The position numbers were made by a program, and so were the translations under genes. A stretch of DNA of 64,000 nt from Frigidibacter sp. ROC022 (lineage in GTDB: Bacteria; Pseudomonadota; Alphaproteobacteria; Rhodobacterales; Rhodobacteraceae), in assembly GCF_024723735.1 (NCBI RefSeq), contig NZ_JANQDU010000002.1:883001-947000 (forward strand), in the 5' to 3' direction. Shown here piece by piece: positions 26,484 through 35,406 of the stretch; within the stretch, counting starts at the first letter, position 1; each line of letters starts with the position of its first letter. The notes below the pieces were generated by a model. The model searched no databases, was not told the origin of the DNA, and was given only the letters and a program-made list of their open reading frames with translations.

Positions 26484-28207
26484 CGGATGCCCCCTGTCGT
26501 GCCGCGGGCGATCTGCTTGTGGTTCAGCACCGTCTCGCTCAACACCTCGTCCCTTTTTCCGAAGGCCTTGCGCATTCCGTTCTCCAGCACCAGCAGCATG
26601 TCGCATTCCTGGATCGCCGCCGGCCGGTGCGCCATAATGATCACCGAGCGTCCTTCGGATTTCATCTGCCGGATCGCCAGGTTCAGCGCCTGCGAGCCCT
26701 CGTTGTCGAGGTTCGAGTTCGGCTCGTCCAGCACCAGCAGAACCGGATCGCCATACATGGCGCGGGCCAGGCCGATGCGCTGCATCTGGCCGCCCGACAG
26801 CCGGCCGCCCCCCGCGCTGACCCTCGTGTCGTAGCCCTCCGGCAGATCGACGATGATGTCATGCGCACCGGATTTCTGCGCCGCCGCGACAACCGCTTCG
26901 GAATTCGGCGTCAGGCTGAGCCCGGCGATGTTCTCGGCGATCGTGCCGTCGAACAGCTGCACCCGCTGCGGCAGATAGCCGATATGGCGGCCCAGCACCG
27001 CCGGGTCGAATTGTTCCAGCGTCGCGCCGCCCAGCCGGATCAGCCCGCCCGCCGGGCGCCAGACCCCGGTGATGGTCCGGGCCAGGGTCGATTTTCCCGA
27101 TCCCGAAGGCCCGATGATGCCCAGGGCCTCGCCGGGGCGCACCTCGGCATTGATCATCCGCAGGCTGGCCTGCTGCTGGCCCGGCGGCACCACGGTGAGG
27201 TTCTGGACGATCAGATGCGCCTTCGGCCGCGGCAGGGCGGTGCGGGGTGGGTCCACCGGCATTTCGCCCAGCGTCGTGGCCAGCGTGCCCCAGCCCTTCC
27301 AGGCCCGTTGCACCACCTGCCACTGGCCGACCAGCATATCCACCGGCGCCAGCGCCCGGCCCAGCAGGATCGACGCGGCGATCATCACCCCCGCCGTCAC
27401 CTCGACCCGCAGCACCAGCAGGGCCGCAAGGCCAAGCATCGCCGATTGCAGGAACATCCTGAAGGTCTTGGACAGGCTGGTGTAGCCCGCCGCGACATCG
27501 GCGGCCCGGATGCTGGTTTCGAGGCTCTCGGCGCGGGCCTGGTTCCAGCGGTCGTAGGCATTGTCCAGCATCCCCAGAGAGCGCACCATCTCGGCCTCGA
27601 CCTGGATCTGAGACGCCATCCGCTCGGCCCGGATCATCGCTGCATTGGCCTTGTTCAGCGCCGGGGCCGAGGTCATCTGATTCAGGATCGCCACCAGCAC
27701 CAGAAAGCCGCCGCCGCACAGCGCCAGTATCCCCAGCCAGGGATGGAAGATCGCGATGCCGGCCAGGAACAGCGGCACGAAGGGCAGGTCGAAGAGCGCC
27801 AGGAAGACCGGCGACGAGAACATCCGCTGGATCGCCTCGAGATCGCGCAGGTTGTTCACCGTCTCGCCCTGCCTTGTGCCAAGCGCGGCGCGGCGCATCA
27901 CCGCCGAGAACACCCGCCGGTCGAGCTGTGCCTGAAACCGGGCGCCGACGCGGGCCATGATGCGGTTCCGGGCAAAGTCCAGGATCCCCATCATCGTGAA
28001 CAGGAATCCCATCAGGATCACCAGCGCCAGAAGCGTCTCCTCCGAGCGGCTTCCCAGTACCCGGTCATAGACCTGCAGCATGAAGATCGGGCCGGTCAGC
28101 ATCAGCAGATTGACGAACAGGCTGAACAGGCCGACGGTCCAGAACAGCGCCCGGCTCTGCTTGCGGATTTCGCGAAGTTCGGCCCGACCTGTCTCGGCTG
28201 GGGTCAT
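26480..28207 (-). CDS. Type I secretion system ABC permease/ATPase (PrtD family)
   Basis: Inner-membrane exporter of 575 residues. The N-terminal half has about six membrane helices starting at residue 20 (ALFWTVGLFSLFVNLLMLTG). The C-terminal ATPase has Walker A GPSGSGKST at residues 366-374, signature LSGGQMQRIGLARA, Walker B LLVLDEPNSNLD and the switch histidine IIMAHRP. It lacks the N-terminal peptidase-like (C39) domain, as in PrtD/AprD exporters that secrete C-terminal-signal proteins such as RTX proteases. No secreted substrate gene is adjacent. It is divergent from mlaA and overlaps the HlyD gene by four bases. Confidence 0.92.
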   Translation of the reverse strand: MTPAETGRAELREIRKQSRALFWTVGLFSLFVNLLMLTGPIFMLQVYDRVLGSRSEETLLALVILMGFLFTMMGILDFARNRIMARVGARFQAQLDRRVFSAVMRRAALGTRQGETVNNLRDLEAIQRMFSSPVFLALFDLPFVPLFLAGIAIFHPWLGILALCGGGFLVLVAILNQMTSAPALNKANAAMIRAERMASQIQVEAEMVRSLGMLDNAYDRWNQARAESLETSIRAADVAAGYTSLSKTFRMFLQSAMLGLAALLVLRVEVTAGVMIAASILLGRALAPVDMLVGQWQVVQRAWKGWGTLATTLGEMPVDPPRTALPRPKAHLIVQNLTVVPPGQQQASLRMINAEVRPGEALGIIGPSGSGKSTLARTITGVWRPAGGLIRLGGATLEQFDPAVLGRHIGYLPQRVQLFDGTIAENIAGLSLTPNSEAVVAAAQKSGAHDIIVDLPEGYDTRVSAGGGRLSGGQMQRIGLARAMYGDPVLLVLDEPNSNLDNEGSQALNLAIRQMKSEGRSVIIMAHRPAAIQECDMLLVLENGMRKAFGKRDEVLSETVLNHKQIARGTTGGIR

Positions 28208-28380
28208 AGGATGACCTCTTTGCTTCCTTCGGCGGGTTCACGCCGTCCCATATCACCCGAACGTCACGGCCGTGGGGCAAACTGTCCCGGGCCGAGGGGT
28301 CAGCTCGGCTTTACACCCAACTGTCTTGACGCAACAATGAGCATTCTCGGAAATCTGTCGATTGCAGGTGCTGAATTTCT

Positions 28381-29178
28381 ATGTCTGAAGCTGGTTCTTC
28401 GTCCATTTTGCCACGGGTACAACGCATGGCACTGGCCCTGACGCTGGCCGTCTCGGGCTGCGGGCCTGCGGCGATACCGGATGGAATCCAGGACCCCTAC
28501 GAGGCCCAGAACCGGCGGGTCCATGCCGAGAACACCTCGCTGGACCAGGTGCTAATAAAGCCGCTTTCGGGCGGCTATGGCGGCTCGACCCCGCGGCCGC
28601 TGCGCCAGGGGATCAGCCATTTCGCCGACAACGTCGATACGCCGCGCATGGTGGTGAACGCGATCCTGCAGGGCCGCGGCGAGGATGCGATCCACAACAC
28701 CTTCCGCTTCATCCTGAACTCGACCATCGGGCTGGCCGGTCTGTTCGATCCGGCGACCAGCATCGGGCTGGAACGGCGCAGCACCGATTTCGGCGAGACC
28801 CTGCATGTCTGGGGCGTGAAGGAGGGCAACTATGTCGAGCTGCCGGTGCTGGGCCCCTCGACCGAGCGCGACAGCGTCGGCAAGGTGGTGGACAGTTTCC
28901 TGAACCCGCTCGGTTATGTGCTGCCCTCGCCCGAGAAATACGTTACCACCGTGTCGGGCGGCCTATCAAAGATTGGTGATCGCTATACCTATGGCTCGAC
29001 GGTCGACTCTATCTTGTACGACAGCGCCGACAGCTACGCCCAGGCGCGGATACTCTATCTGCAGAACCGGCGCCACGATTTGCTGCGGTTCGGAACCGAA
29101 GGCGCCAGCGGCAAGGAATGCCGTGACGACCCCGACGCCTGTGAGCCCGACTATTACGACCCATACGAGGACCAGTGA
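28381..29178 (+). CDS. MlaA (VacJ) family outer-membrane lipoprotein
   Basis: Lipoprotein of 265 residues. The lipobox LAVSGC puts the lipidated cysteine at residue 27, after an N-region with basic residues and the hydrophobic ALALTLAVSG. Family motifs include DPYEAQNRRVHAENTSLD, NTFRFILNSTIGLAGLFDPA and TDFGETLHVWGV. MlaA removes mislocalised phospholipid from the outer leaflet of the outer membrane and passes it to MlaC. It ends with an acidic tail (DDPDACEPDYYDPYEDQ). It overlaps the mlaC-like gene by one base; the MlaFEDB transporter genes are not in the window. Confidence 0.93.
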   Translation: MSEAGSSSILPRVQRMALALTLAVSGCGPAAIPDGIQDPYEAQNRRVHAENTSLDQVLIKPLSGGYGGSTPRPLRQGISHFADNVDTPRMVVNAILQGRGEDAIHNTFRFILNSTIGLAGLFDPATSIGLERRSTDFGETLHVWGVKEGNYVELPVLGPSTERDSVGKVVDSFLNPLGYVLPSPEKYVTTVSGGLSKIGDRYTYGSTVDSILYDSADSYAQARILYLQNRRHDLLRFGTEGASGKECRDDPDACEPDYYDPYEDQ

Positions 29179-29780
29179 TGACCCTGACCAGCCGCCGCCA
29201 GTTCCTGACCGCAACCTCCGCTGCCGTTCTGGTCGCCGCCGTGCCGCTTCGGGCGATGGCGCTGACCACCCAGGGGGCCGCCGATCTGGTCGGCCGCGTG
29301 GTCGCCGACATCAATGCGGTGATCAACTCGGGCAAGTCCGAGCGCCAGATGTATGGCGACTTCGCGCGGATATTCAACAAATACGCCGATGTGTCGATCA
29401 TCGCCAGTTCGGTGCTGGGCGCTTCCGGCCGCACCGCGAGCGCCGCGCAGAAATCGGCCTTTACCAAGGCGTTCATCGGCTACATTTCCCGCAAATACGG
29501 CAAGCGGTTCCGTGAGTTCATCGGCGGCAAGGTCGTGGTGAAATCGGCGCGACCGATCAAGTCGAATTTCGAGGTCAAGACGACCGCGATCCTGAAGGGC
29601 GAGGCCCCGTTCGAGGTGATCTTCCTGGTCTCGAACAAGTCCGGCAGGGACCTGTTCTACGACATGCTGATCGAAGGCGTCTCGCTGCTGCGATCGGAGC
29701 GCACCGAGATCGGCGCGATGATCGACCGGCGCGGCGGCAATCTGGATGCGATGATCAAGGATCTCGCCAAGGCCGGCTAG
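29178..29780 (+). CDS. MlaC (Ttg2D) family periplasmic phospholipid-binding protein
   Basis: Protein of 200 residues. The N-terminus (MTLTSRRQFLTATSAAVLVAAVPLRAMA) has the twin-arginine pattern SRRQFLTA, pointing to Tat export, unlike the Sec signal of E. coli MlaC. The mature part has the MlaC features YADVSIIASSVLG and KFAxY-like AFTKAFIGYISRKYGKRF. It shuttles phospholipid between MlaA and the inner-membrane MlaFEDB complex. The ATG at 29178 overlaps the mlaA stop (TGATG). The downstream gene converges from the other strand. Confidence 0.9.
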   Translation: MTLTSRRQFLTATSAAVLVAAVPLRAMALTTQGAADLVGRVVADINAVINSGKSERQMYGDFARIFNKYADVSIIASSVLGASGRTASAAQKSAFTKAFIGYISRKYGKRFREFIGGKVVVKSARPIKSNFEVKTTAILKGEAPFEVIFLVSNKSGRDLFYDMLIEGVSLLRSERTEIGAMIDRRGGNLDAMIKDLAKAG

Positions 29781-29842
29781 GTCGGGGCGCCCCGGCGTCC
29801 CGGCTGCGGCCCGCGGCGTCCGGTTCCGCGCGCCGCTGTCTT

Positions 29843-32008
29843 CTAGTTCCCGTTCACGATATTGCCGATCACGTCCAGCAGGATCCGGTCGGCCTCGTCG
29901 TCCACCGGCGGCGGTGCGATCTGATCGTCGGGCGTCTCGCGCGGCGCGTCGGCGGGCGAGGGAACCAGCATGGGCAGCGGCCGGGCCGGCAGGCCCTCGT
30001 GCACCCGGGTCATGGTCTCGCGCCAGATTTCCGCCGGCAGGCCCGAGCCGGTGACCCCGGTCAGCGGCCGGTTGTCGTCATATCCCATCCAGACCCCGGC
30101 GACGTAATCGGCGGTGAAACCCATGAACCAGGCATCGCGCGCCGCCTGGGTGGTCCCGGTCTTGCCCGCCGCCTGCCGGTCGTCCAGCTTGGCGCGCCGT
30201 CCGGTGCCGTGCTCGATCACCTGGTTCATCATGTAGATCAGCTGCTGCGCGGCCTTCTCGGTGATCACCCGTTCGCCCAAGCCGCCCTCCTGGCCCATCA
30301 GCGCCACGTCGTCGCCCTTTATCTTCAGCTCGATCAGCCCGAAGGGCTTCACGCTGGACCCGCCGTTGAGGATGCCGGCATAGGCCCCGGTCATCTCGAT
30401 CAAGGTCGACTCCGACACGCCCAGGGCCAGCGCCGGCCCCGACGCCAGGTCACTTTGGATGCCGAAATCCGACGCGATCTTGCGGACATTCTCCAGCCCG
30501 ACCTCGCGCGCGATCTTGATCGCCGGGATGTTCTCGGAATGCATCAGCGCCTCGGTCAGGGTCATCGGCCCCTTGAAGCAATGGCAGTAGTTCTGCGGCG
30601 ACCAGGGGCCCGAGCCCTTGATGTCGATCGTCAGCGGTTCGTCCACCACGATGTCATTCGGCGAATAACCCTGATCCAGCGCCGCCGCATAGACGAAGGG
30701 CTTGAAGCTCGACCCGGTCTGCCGCTTGGCCTGGATGGCGCGGTTGAACTGGCCCGCCACGCCCTTCAGCTTGCGTCCGCCGACCATCGCCCGCACCGCG
30801 CCGTCCGCCGACATCACCACGATCGCGGCCTGCGCTTCCGAACCCTTCTTGACCTTGTTGTCGAACACCCAGGTCAGCGCCTCTTCGGCGGCCTGCTGAA
30901 TCCGCGGATCGAAGGTCGTGTAGAGTTCGACATCCTCGGTCGTGTCGCGGGTCAGGAACGAGGGGGCGGTGTCCATCACCCAATCGGCGAAATAGCCCCC
31001 GGCGCGGGCCTCGGCGGCCGGCGAAAGCTCTGCCGGATGGGCGCGCGCCTCGTCGGCCTCGGCCTTGGTCAGATAGCCCTGTTCTTCCATCAGCCCGACA
31101 ATCACCTTGGCGCGGTTCTGGCTGCGCTGCAGGTTGTTGGTCGGGGCAAAGCGTGACGGCGCGGTCAGCAGGCCGGCCAGCATTGCCGCCTCGGCCGGGT
31201 TCACCTGCGAGGCGGGCTTGCCGAAATAGCGTTCCGAGGCCGCCTCGAAGCCCCGCGACCCGGCGCCAAGATAGGCGCGGTTCAGGTAGATCGTCAGGAT
31301 CTCGTCCTTGGAATACTTCGCCTCCATCGCCAGGGCATAGACGGCCTCCTTCATCTTCCGCCACAGGCTGCTCTCGCGGCAGTCGGCCTCGTAGGCGGCT
31401 TCGTTCTTCCATTTCTTCGGATCGTATTCGACGCCGATGCACAGGAGTTTCGCCACCTGCTGGGTGATGGTCGAGCCGCCGTTGCCCGACAGCGGCCCGC
31501 GGCCTTCGCGCAGGTTGATCCGGATCGCGCTGGCAATGCCGCGCGGGGACACGCCGAAATGCTTGTAGAAGCGCCGGTCCTCGGTCGCGATCACCGCGTT
31601 CTTGAGGTATTTCGACACCGAATCGGCGCTGACCGTGCCGCCATACTGATCGCCGCGCCAGGCAAAGACCTTGCCGTCACGGTCCAGCAGCGTGACCGAG
31701 CCGCGCACCCGCGCATCCAGCAGCGAGGAGGCCGGCGGCAGGGTCGAATAGAAATAGAACACCGCCAGACCGACAATCATCGCCACCACGACGGTCGAGC
31801 GCCAGGCGATTTTCCAGATCAGCCCGAACACCCAGCGAAACAGGGCCGCGAACAGCCCCAGGATGCCGCCGCTCCGCTTGCGCGGGGCGGGCCTGCGCCG
31901 CCGCCGGGCGGGCGCGGCCTTCTTCGGCGGCGCCTTCTTGGCTGCAGCCGGTTTCGTGTATCGCTTGTCCGCCACCAACCGGCCGCGGCCCTTGCCATTC
32001 GTGCTCAT
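29843..32008 (-). CDS. Class A penicillin-binding protein (PBP1-type transglycosylase/transpeptidase)
   Basis: Bifunctional peptidoglycan synthase of 721 residues. A lysine/arginine/proline-rich cytoplasmic N-terminus (residues 1-48, for example APARRRRRPAPRKR) is followed by one membrane helix at about 71-90. The glycosyltransferase domain has the catalytic glutamate in ATEDRRFYKHFG and GGSTITQQVAK. The transpeptidase domain has the SxxK in TGSSFKPF, SxN in HSENIPA and KTG in AAGKTGTT. It lacks a C-terminal OB-like extension. It sits alone, divergent from glnK, with 265 bp between. Confidence 0.94.
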   Translation of the reverse strand: MSTNGKGRGRLVADKRYTKPAAAKKAPPKKAAPARRRRRPAPRKRSGGILGLFAALFRWVFGLIWKIAWRSTVVVAMIVGLAVFYFYSTLPPASSLLDARVRGSVTLLDRDGKVFAWRGDQYGGTVSADSVSKYLKNAVIATEDRRFYKHFGVSPRGIASAIRINLREGRGPLSGNGGSTITQQVAKLLCIGVEYDPKKWKNEAAYEADCRESSLWRKMKEAVYALAMEAKYSKDEILTIYLNRAYLGAGSRGFEAASERYFGKPASQVNPAEAAMLAGLLTAPSRFAPTNNLQRSQNRAKVIVGLMEEQGYLTKAEADEARAHPAELSPAAEARAGGYFADWVMDTAPSFLTRDTTEDVELYTTFDPRIQQAAEEALTWVFDNKVKKGSEAQAAIVVMSADGAVRAMVGGRKLKGVAGQFNRAIQAKRQTGSSFKPFVYAAALDQGYSPNDIVVDEPLTIDIKGSGPWSPQNYCHCFKGPMTLTEALMHSENIPAIKIAREVGLENVRKIASDFGIQSDLASGPALALGVSESTLIEMTGAYAGILNGGSSVKPFGLIELKIKGDDVALMGQEGGLGERVITEKAAQQLIYMMNQVIEHGTGRRAKLDDRQAAGKTGTTQAARDAWFMGFTADYVAGVWMGYDDNRPLTGVTGSGLPAEIWRETMTRVHEGLPARPLPMLVPSPADAPRETPDDQIAPPPVDDEADRILLDVIGNIVNGN

Positions 32009-32140
32009 CTGCTCTGATCCCGACGGCCCAGCCGTTCTTTGTTTCGGCCGACCATACGGGGAAATGCCCGTCTTGTGGAGACCGAGAAATTCCCGCGACA
32101 GGTCTCATGTGTGCCTAAAAAGTATGCGGAAAGTCCTGTT

Positions 32141-32158
32141 TGTGCAAAAAATGTGCAA
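32141..32158 (+). repeat. TGTGCAA direct repeat upstream of glnK
   Basis: Two copies of TGTGCAA at 32141-32147 and 32152-32158, separated by AAAA, so the copies are 11 bases apart (one helical turn). They lie in an A+T-rich patch between the penicillin-binding protein and glnK and could form a regulator site for either gene. Confidence 0.5.
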
Positions 32159-32178
32159 CTTCTCCCGAATGAGCGCCC

Positions 32179-32213
32179 GAATCCGGCCCCCGAAGATTTG
32201 AATCCGGCCCCCG
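32179..32213 (+). promoter_or_regulatory. Tandem GAATCCGGCCCCCG repeats upstream of glnK
   Basis: A 14-base sequence, GAATCCGGCCCCCG, occurs at 32179-32192 and again at 32200-32213. The copies are 21 bases apart, two full helical turns, and lie 61 bases upstream of the glnK start codon. The exact repetition and helical phasing suggest a tandem operator or activator site for glnK-amt. No sigma-54 (TGGCAC-N5-TTGC) element was found nearby. Confidence 0.5.
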
Positions 32214-32273
32214 GCCCGTAGGTTCGGTTCCGAACTGCCCGAAGGCCGTTTGCACCACTCGAAGGGGACAGAT

Positions 32274-32612
32274 GTGAAACTCATCATAGCAGCAATCAAG
32301 CCCTACAAGCTTGACGAAGTGCGCGAAGCGCTGACCGCGATCGGCGTCCGGGGAATGATGGTCGCCGAGGTGAAGGGCTTCGGCTCTCAGTCAGGCCATA
32401 CCGAAATCTATCGTGGCGCCGAATACGCCGTGAATTTCGTGCCGAAAATGAAGCTGGAGATCGTCGTGACCGACGCGCTGGCCGACAGCGTGGTCGAGAC
32501 GATCACCAAGACGGCCAAGACCGACAAGATCGGCGACGGCAAGATTTTCGTGCTCGACGTCGAAAGCGCCGTGCGGGTCCGCACCGGCGAAATGAACGAA
32601 GACGCGCTGTGA
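32274..32612 (+). CDS. glnK: P-II nitrogen regulatory protein (GlnK/GlnB family)
   Basis: Signal protein of 112 residues, the exact P-II length. It senses 2-oxoglutarate and ATP/ADP and, when not uridylylated, binds and closes the ammonium channel encoded next to it. The T-loop holds the uridylylation tyrosine Y51 (RGAEYAVNF). The C-terminal KIFVLDVESAVRVRTGE and GDGK are the nucleotide-binding parts. The start is the GTG at 32274, preceded by GAAGGGGACAGAT. Placement directly before amt favours GlnK over GlnB. Confidence 0.93.
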   Translation: MKLIIAAIKPYKLDEVREALTAIGVRGMMVAEVKGFGSQSGHTEIYRGAEYAVNFVPKMKLEIVVTDALADSVVETITKTAKTDKIGDGKIFVLDVESAVRVRTGEMNEDAL

Positions 32613-32641
32613 CCGCGCCGGAGCTGAGGGAAACCAATACA

Positions 32642-33997
32642 ATGAAGAACCTGACGAAAATATCCGGTGTCGCGGCCGCGCTGACGGCGCTGACCTCGGT
32701 CGCCGCCTGGGCGCAAGAGGCTGCCGAACCGGTGGCCGAAGCGGCCGAAGAGGCCGTGGTCGCGGTCATGGACAAGGGCGATGTCGCCTGGATGATGACC
32801 TCGACCGTGCTGGTCATGATGATGCTCATTCCGGGCCTGGCGCTGTTCTACGGCGGCCTGGTGCGGACCAAGAACATGCTCTCGGTGCTGATGCAGTGCA
32901 CGCTGATCGGCGCCGTGGTGATGGTGATCTGGGTGGTCTACGGCTACTCCTTCGCCTTCGGTGGCGGCACTTCTCCCTTCTGGGGCGGCACCGGCAAGCT
33001 GTTCCTGGCGGGCGTGAGCGCCGACAGCATGGCGGCGACCTTCTCGGACGAATTCGTGATTCCCGAATTCGTGTTCATCTCGTTCCAGATGACCTTCGCG
33101 GCGCTGACACCGGCGCTGTTCATCGGTGCCTTCGCCGAGCGGATGAAATTCTCGGCCGTTCTGCTGTTCACCGTGCTCTGGGTGACCTTCGTCTACTTCC
33201 CGGTGGCGCATATGGTCTGGGACGGCGCCGGCCTGATCTTCAACATGGGCGCACTGGACTTTGCCGGTGGCACCGTGGTGCATATCAACGCCGGGATCGC
33301 GGCCCTGGTGGCCTGCCTGATGATCGGTCCGCGGATCGGCCTGGGCAAGGACATGATGGCCCCGCATTCGATGACCCTGACGCTGGTCGGCGCGGCCCTG
33401 CTCTGGGTCGGCTGGTTCGGCTTCAACGTCGGCTCGAACCTGGAAGCCAACGGCGGTGCCGGCCTGGCGATGATCAACACCTTCGTCGCAACGGCGGGCG
33501 CGATCGTGGCCTGGAGCGTGATCGAGGGGCTGACCCGCGGCAAGGCCTCGATGCTGGGCGCAGCCTCGGGCATGATCGCCGGCCTGGTCGCGGTGACCCC
33601 GGCCTGCGGTTCGATCGGCCCGGTCGGCGCCATCGTTCTGGGTGCCCTGGCCTCGGCGGTCTGCTACTTCTTCGTGGCGGTGGTGAAGAACAAGTTCGGC
33701 TATGACGATAGCCTGGACGTGTTCGGCATCCACGGCATCGGCGGGATCATCGGTGCGGTCGGCACCGGCATCTTCACCGCGCCGAGCCTGGGTGGCGCCG
33801 GTGGCGAAGACTTCGTGATGGCGGCGCAGACCTGGATCCAGATCAAGGCGGTGATCATCACCATCCTGTGGTCCGGCATCGGCTCGTTCATCCTGCTCTC
33901 GATCACCAAGATGGTCACCGGCCTGCGTGTCACGCCGGAAGACGAGCGGCAGGGCCTGGACCTCTCCTCGCACGGAGAGAGCGCCTACCACTACTGA
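32642..33997 (+). CDS. amt: Ammonium transporter
   Basis: Inner-membrane channel of 451 residues. A cleavable signal peptide (ALTALTSVAAWA) and a periplasmic acidic stretch (EAAEPVAEAAEEA) precede about eleven membrane helices. The twin-histidine pore is visible as VAHMVWDGAG and FGIHGIGGIIGA. The typical LALFYGGLVRTKN and MAPHSMTLTLVGAALLWVGWFGFN also match Amt proteins. It lies 29 bases after glnK in one operon, and an intrinsic terminator at 34079-34104 ends the transcript. It brings ammonium into the cell when nitrogen is limiting. Confidence 0.96.
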   Translation: MKNLTKISGVAAALTALTSVAAWAQEAAEPVAEAAEEAVVAVMDKGDVAWMMTSTVLVMMMLIPGLALFYGGLVRTKNMLSVLMQCTLIGAVVMVIWVVYGYSFAFGGGTSPFWGGTGKLFLAGVSADSMAATFSDEFVIPEFVFISFQMTFAALTPALFIGAFAERMKFSAVLLFTVLWVTFVYFPVAHMVWDGAGLIFNMGALDFAGGTVVHINAGIAALVACLMIGPRIGLGKDMMAPHSMTLTLVGAALLWVGWFGFNVGSNLEANGGAGLAMINTFVATAGAIVAWSVIEGLTRGKASMLGAASGMIAGLVAVTPACGSIGPVGAIVLGALASAVCYFFVAVVKNKFGYDDSLDVFGIHGIGGIIGAVGTGIFTAPSLGGAGGEDFVMAAQTWIQIKAVIITILWSGIGSFILLSITKMVTGLRVTPEDERQGLDLSSHGESAYHY

Positions 33998-34078
33998 CAG
34001 CTTCGGGTGGTCGCCCCCAGGGTGGCCGCCCGAGACGACCTCGGACTGGCGTCCTTCCTGTCAGTCAGAGACAAACTC

Positions 34079-34104
34079 CCCGGGCCTTCGCGCCCGGGTT
34101 TTTT
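34079..34104 (+). terminator. Intrinsic terminator of glnK-amt
   Basis: Strong hairpin CCCGGGC (34079-34085) with GCCCGGG (34092-34098), loop CTTCGC, followed directly by six T (34099-34104). It sits about 82 bases past the amt stop, between the converging amt and aminotransferase genes. Confidence 0.88.
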
Positions 34105-34178
34105 GTTGCATGGGCAGTGTTGCGCGCCGCGACTCCGGCCTGGGGTGCGCGCCTGCACGCACAGGCCGTGCCGCCGGA

Positions 34179-35363
34179 TCAGACGCCGACGGCGACCATG
34201 GCCTTGGCCAGCAGCGGCACCGTCTGGGCGTTCAGCCCGGCGATGTTGATCCGGCTGTCACCGACGATGTAGATCCCGAACTTCTCCCGGATCTCGGCCA
34301 CCTGCTCGGGCGTCGCGCCGAGCCGGCTGAACATCCCGCGGTGCCGGGCGATGAAATCGAAGCGGTCCGAATTGGTCAGCCGCCGCAGCTCGTCGGCCAG
34401 CTGGGTCCGCAGCGCCAGCATCCCCTCGCGGGTCGCTTCCAGCTCTTCCATCCAGCTGTCACGCAGGGCCTCGTCTTCCAGGATCATCGTCACCAGCCGG
34501 GCGCCGTGATCGGGCGGGAACGAGAAGTTCAGCCGGTTCAGCGAGGCCAGGTTCTGCTGCGTCACCGCGGTTTCCCCGGCCTCGGCCGAGATCGCGATCA
34601 GGATGCCGGTGCGCTCGCGGTAGATGCCGAAGTTCTTCGAGCAGGAGGCCGCGATCAGCACTTCCGGCAGGCTTCGGGCGATCAGCCGGGTGGCATAGGC
34701 ATCAGCGTCCAGCCCGTCGCCGAACCCCTGATAGGCCAGATCGACCAGAACCGTCGCGCCGCTGGCGCCGACCGTCTCGACGATCCGCTGCCATTCGGTC
34801 TGGGTCGGGTTCGCGCCGGTCGGGTTGTGGCAGCAGCCATGCAGCAGCACCAGATCGCCGGGCTTGGCGCGGGCCAGGTCTTCCAGCATCCCCTCGATAT
34901 CGACGCCGCAGGTCGCCGGGTCGAAGTAACGGTATTCCGCCGTCGCCAGCCCCAGGAAGCCGGCGATCGCCGGATGGTTTGGCCAGGTCGGCGCCGAGAG
35001 CCAGATGGTCGCCTCGGGCGAGGCCCGCTTCACCAGTTCCAGCGCCTGCCGGATCGCGCCGGTGCCGCCCGGCGTCGCCACCGAGGCGATCCGGTCGTCG
35101 GCGACGCTGCCGGCCAGGATCAGCTTGCGCATCGCCTGGTTGTAGGCGGGATCGCCGGCGATGCCGGTGTAGGTCTTGGTGGTTTCGGATTGCCAGAGCT
35201 TCTGCTCGGCACTCTTCACCGCGCGCATCACCGGGGTCACCCCCGAAGCATCCTTGTAGACCCCGACGCCGAGGTCGATCTTGCCCTCGCGCGGGTCCTC
35301 GCGGAATTGCTGCATCAGCGCCAGGATCTTGTCGGCCGGTTGCGGCTTCAGTCTGTCCAGCAT
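34179..35363 (-). CDS. Aromatic/aspartate aminotransferase (class I, TyrB/AspC type)
   Basis: PLP enzyme of 394 residues that transfers amino groups between aspartate or aromatic amino acids and 2-oxoglutarate. The PLP lysine is K243 in SCSKNFGIYRERTG. The conserved LGVGVYKD (residues about 31-38) and HGCCHNPTGANP are typical of subgroup I-alpha (AspC/TyrB), as is the RGMFSRLG-like stretch in RHRGMFSRLGAT. Which of aspartate, tyrosine or phenylalanine is the main substrate cannot be told from the sequence. It faces amt across a terminator, and sseA follows upstream on the same strand. Confidence 0.92.
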   Translation of the reverse strand: MLDRLKPQPADKILALMQQFREDPREGKIDLGVGVYKDASGVTPVMRAVKSAEQKLWQSETTKTYTGIAGDPAYNQAMRKLILAGSVADDRIASVATPGGTGAIRQALELVKRASPEATIWLSAPTWPNHPAIAGFLGLATAEYRYFDPATCGVDIEGMLEDLARAKPGDLVLLHGCCHNPTGANPTQTEWQRIVETVGASGATVLVDLAYQGFGDGLDADAYATRLIARSLPEVLIAASCSKNFGIYRERTGILIAISAEAGETAVTQQNLASLNRLNFSFPPDHGARLVTMILEDEALRDSWMEELEATREGMLALRTQLADELRRLTNSDRFDFIARHRGMFSRLGATPEQVAEIREKFGIYIVGDSRINIAGLNAQTVPLLAKAMVAVGV

Positions 35364-35406
35364 CGCATTTGTCCTCGTTCTGGCGGTTCGGCTTCAGGGT
35401 GTCGGT

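Noticed and set aside
28326-28350. TTGACG as a -35 box for mlaA
   Set aside because: No matching -10 hexamer lies at 16-18 bases, so a promoter cannot be supported.
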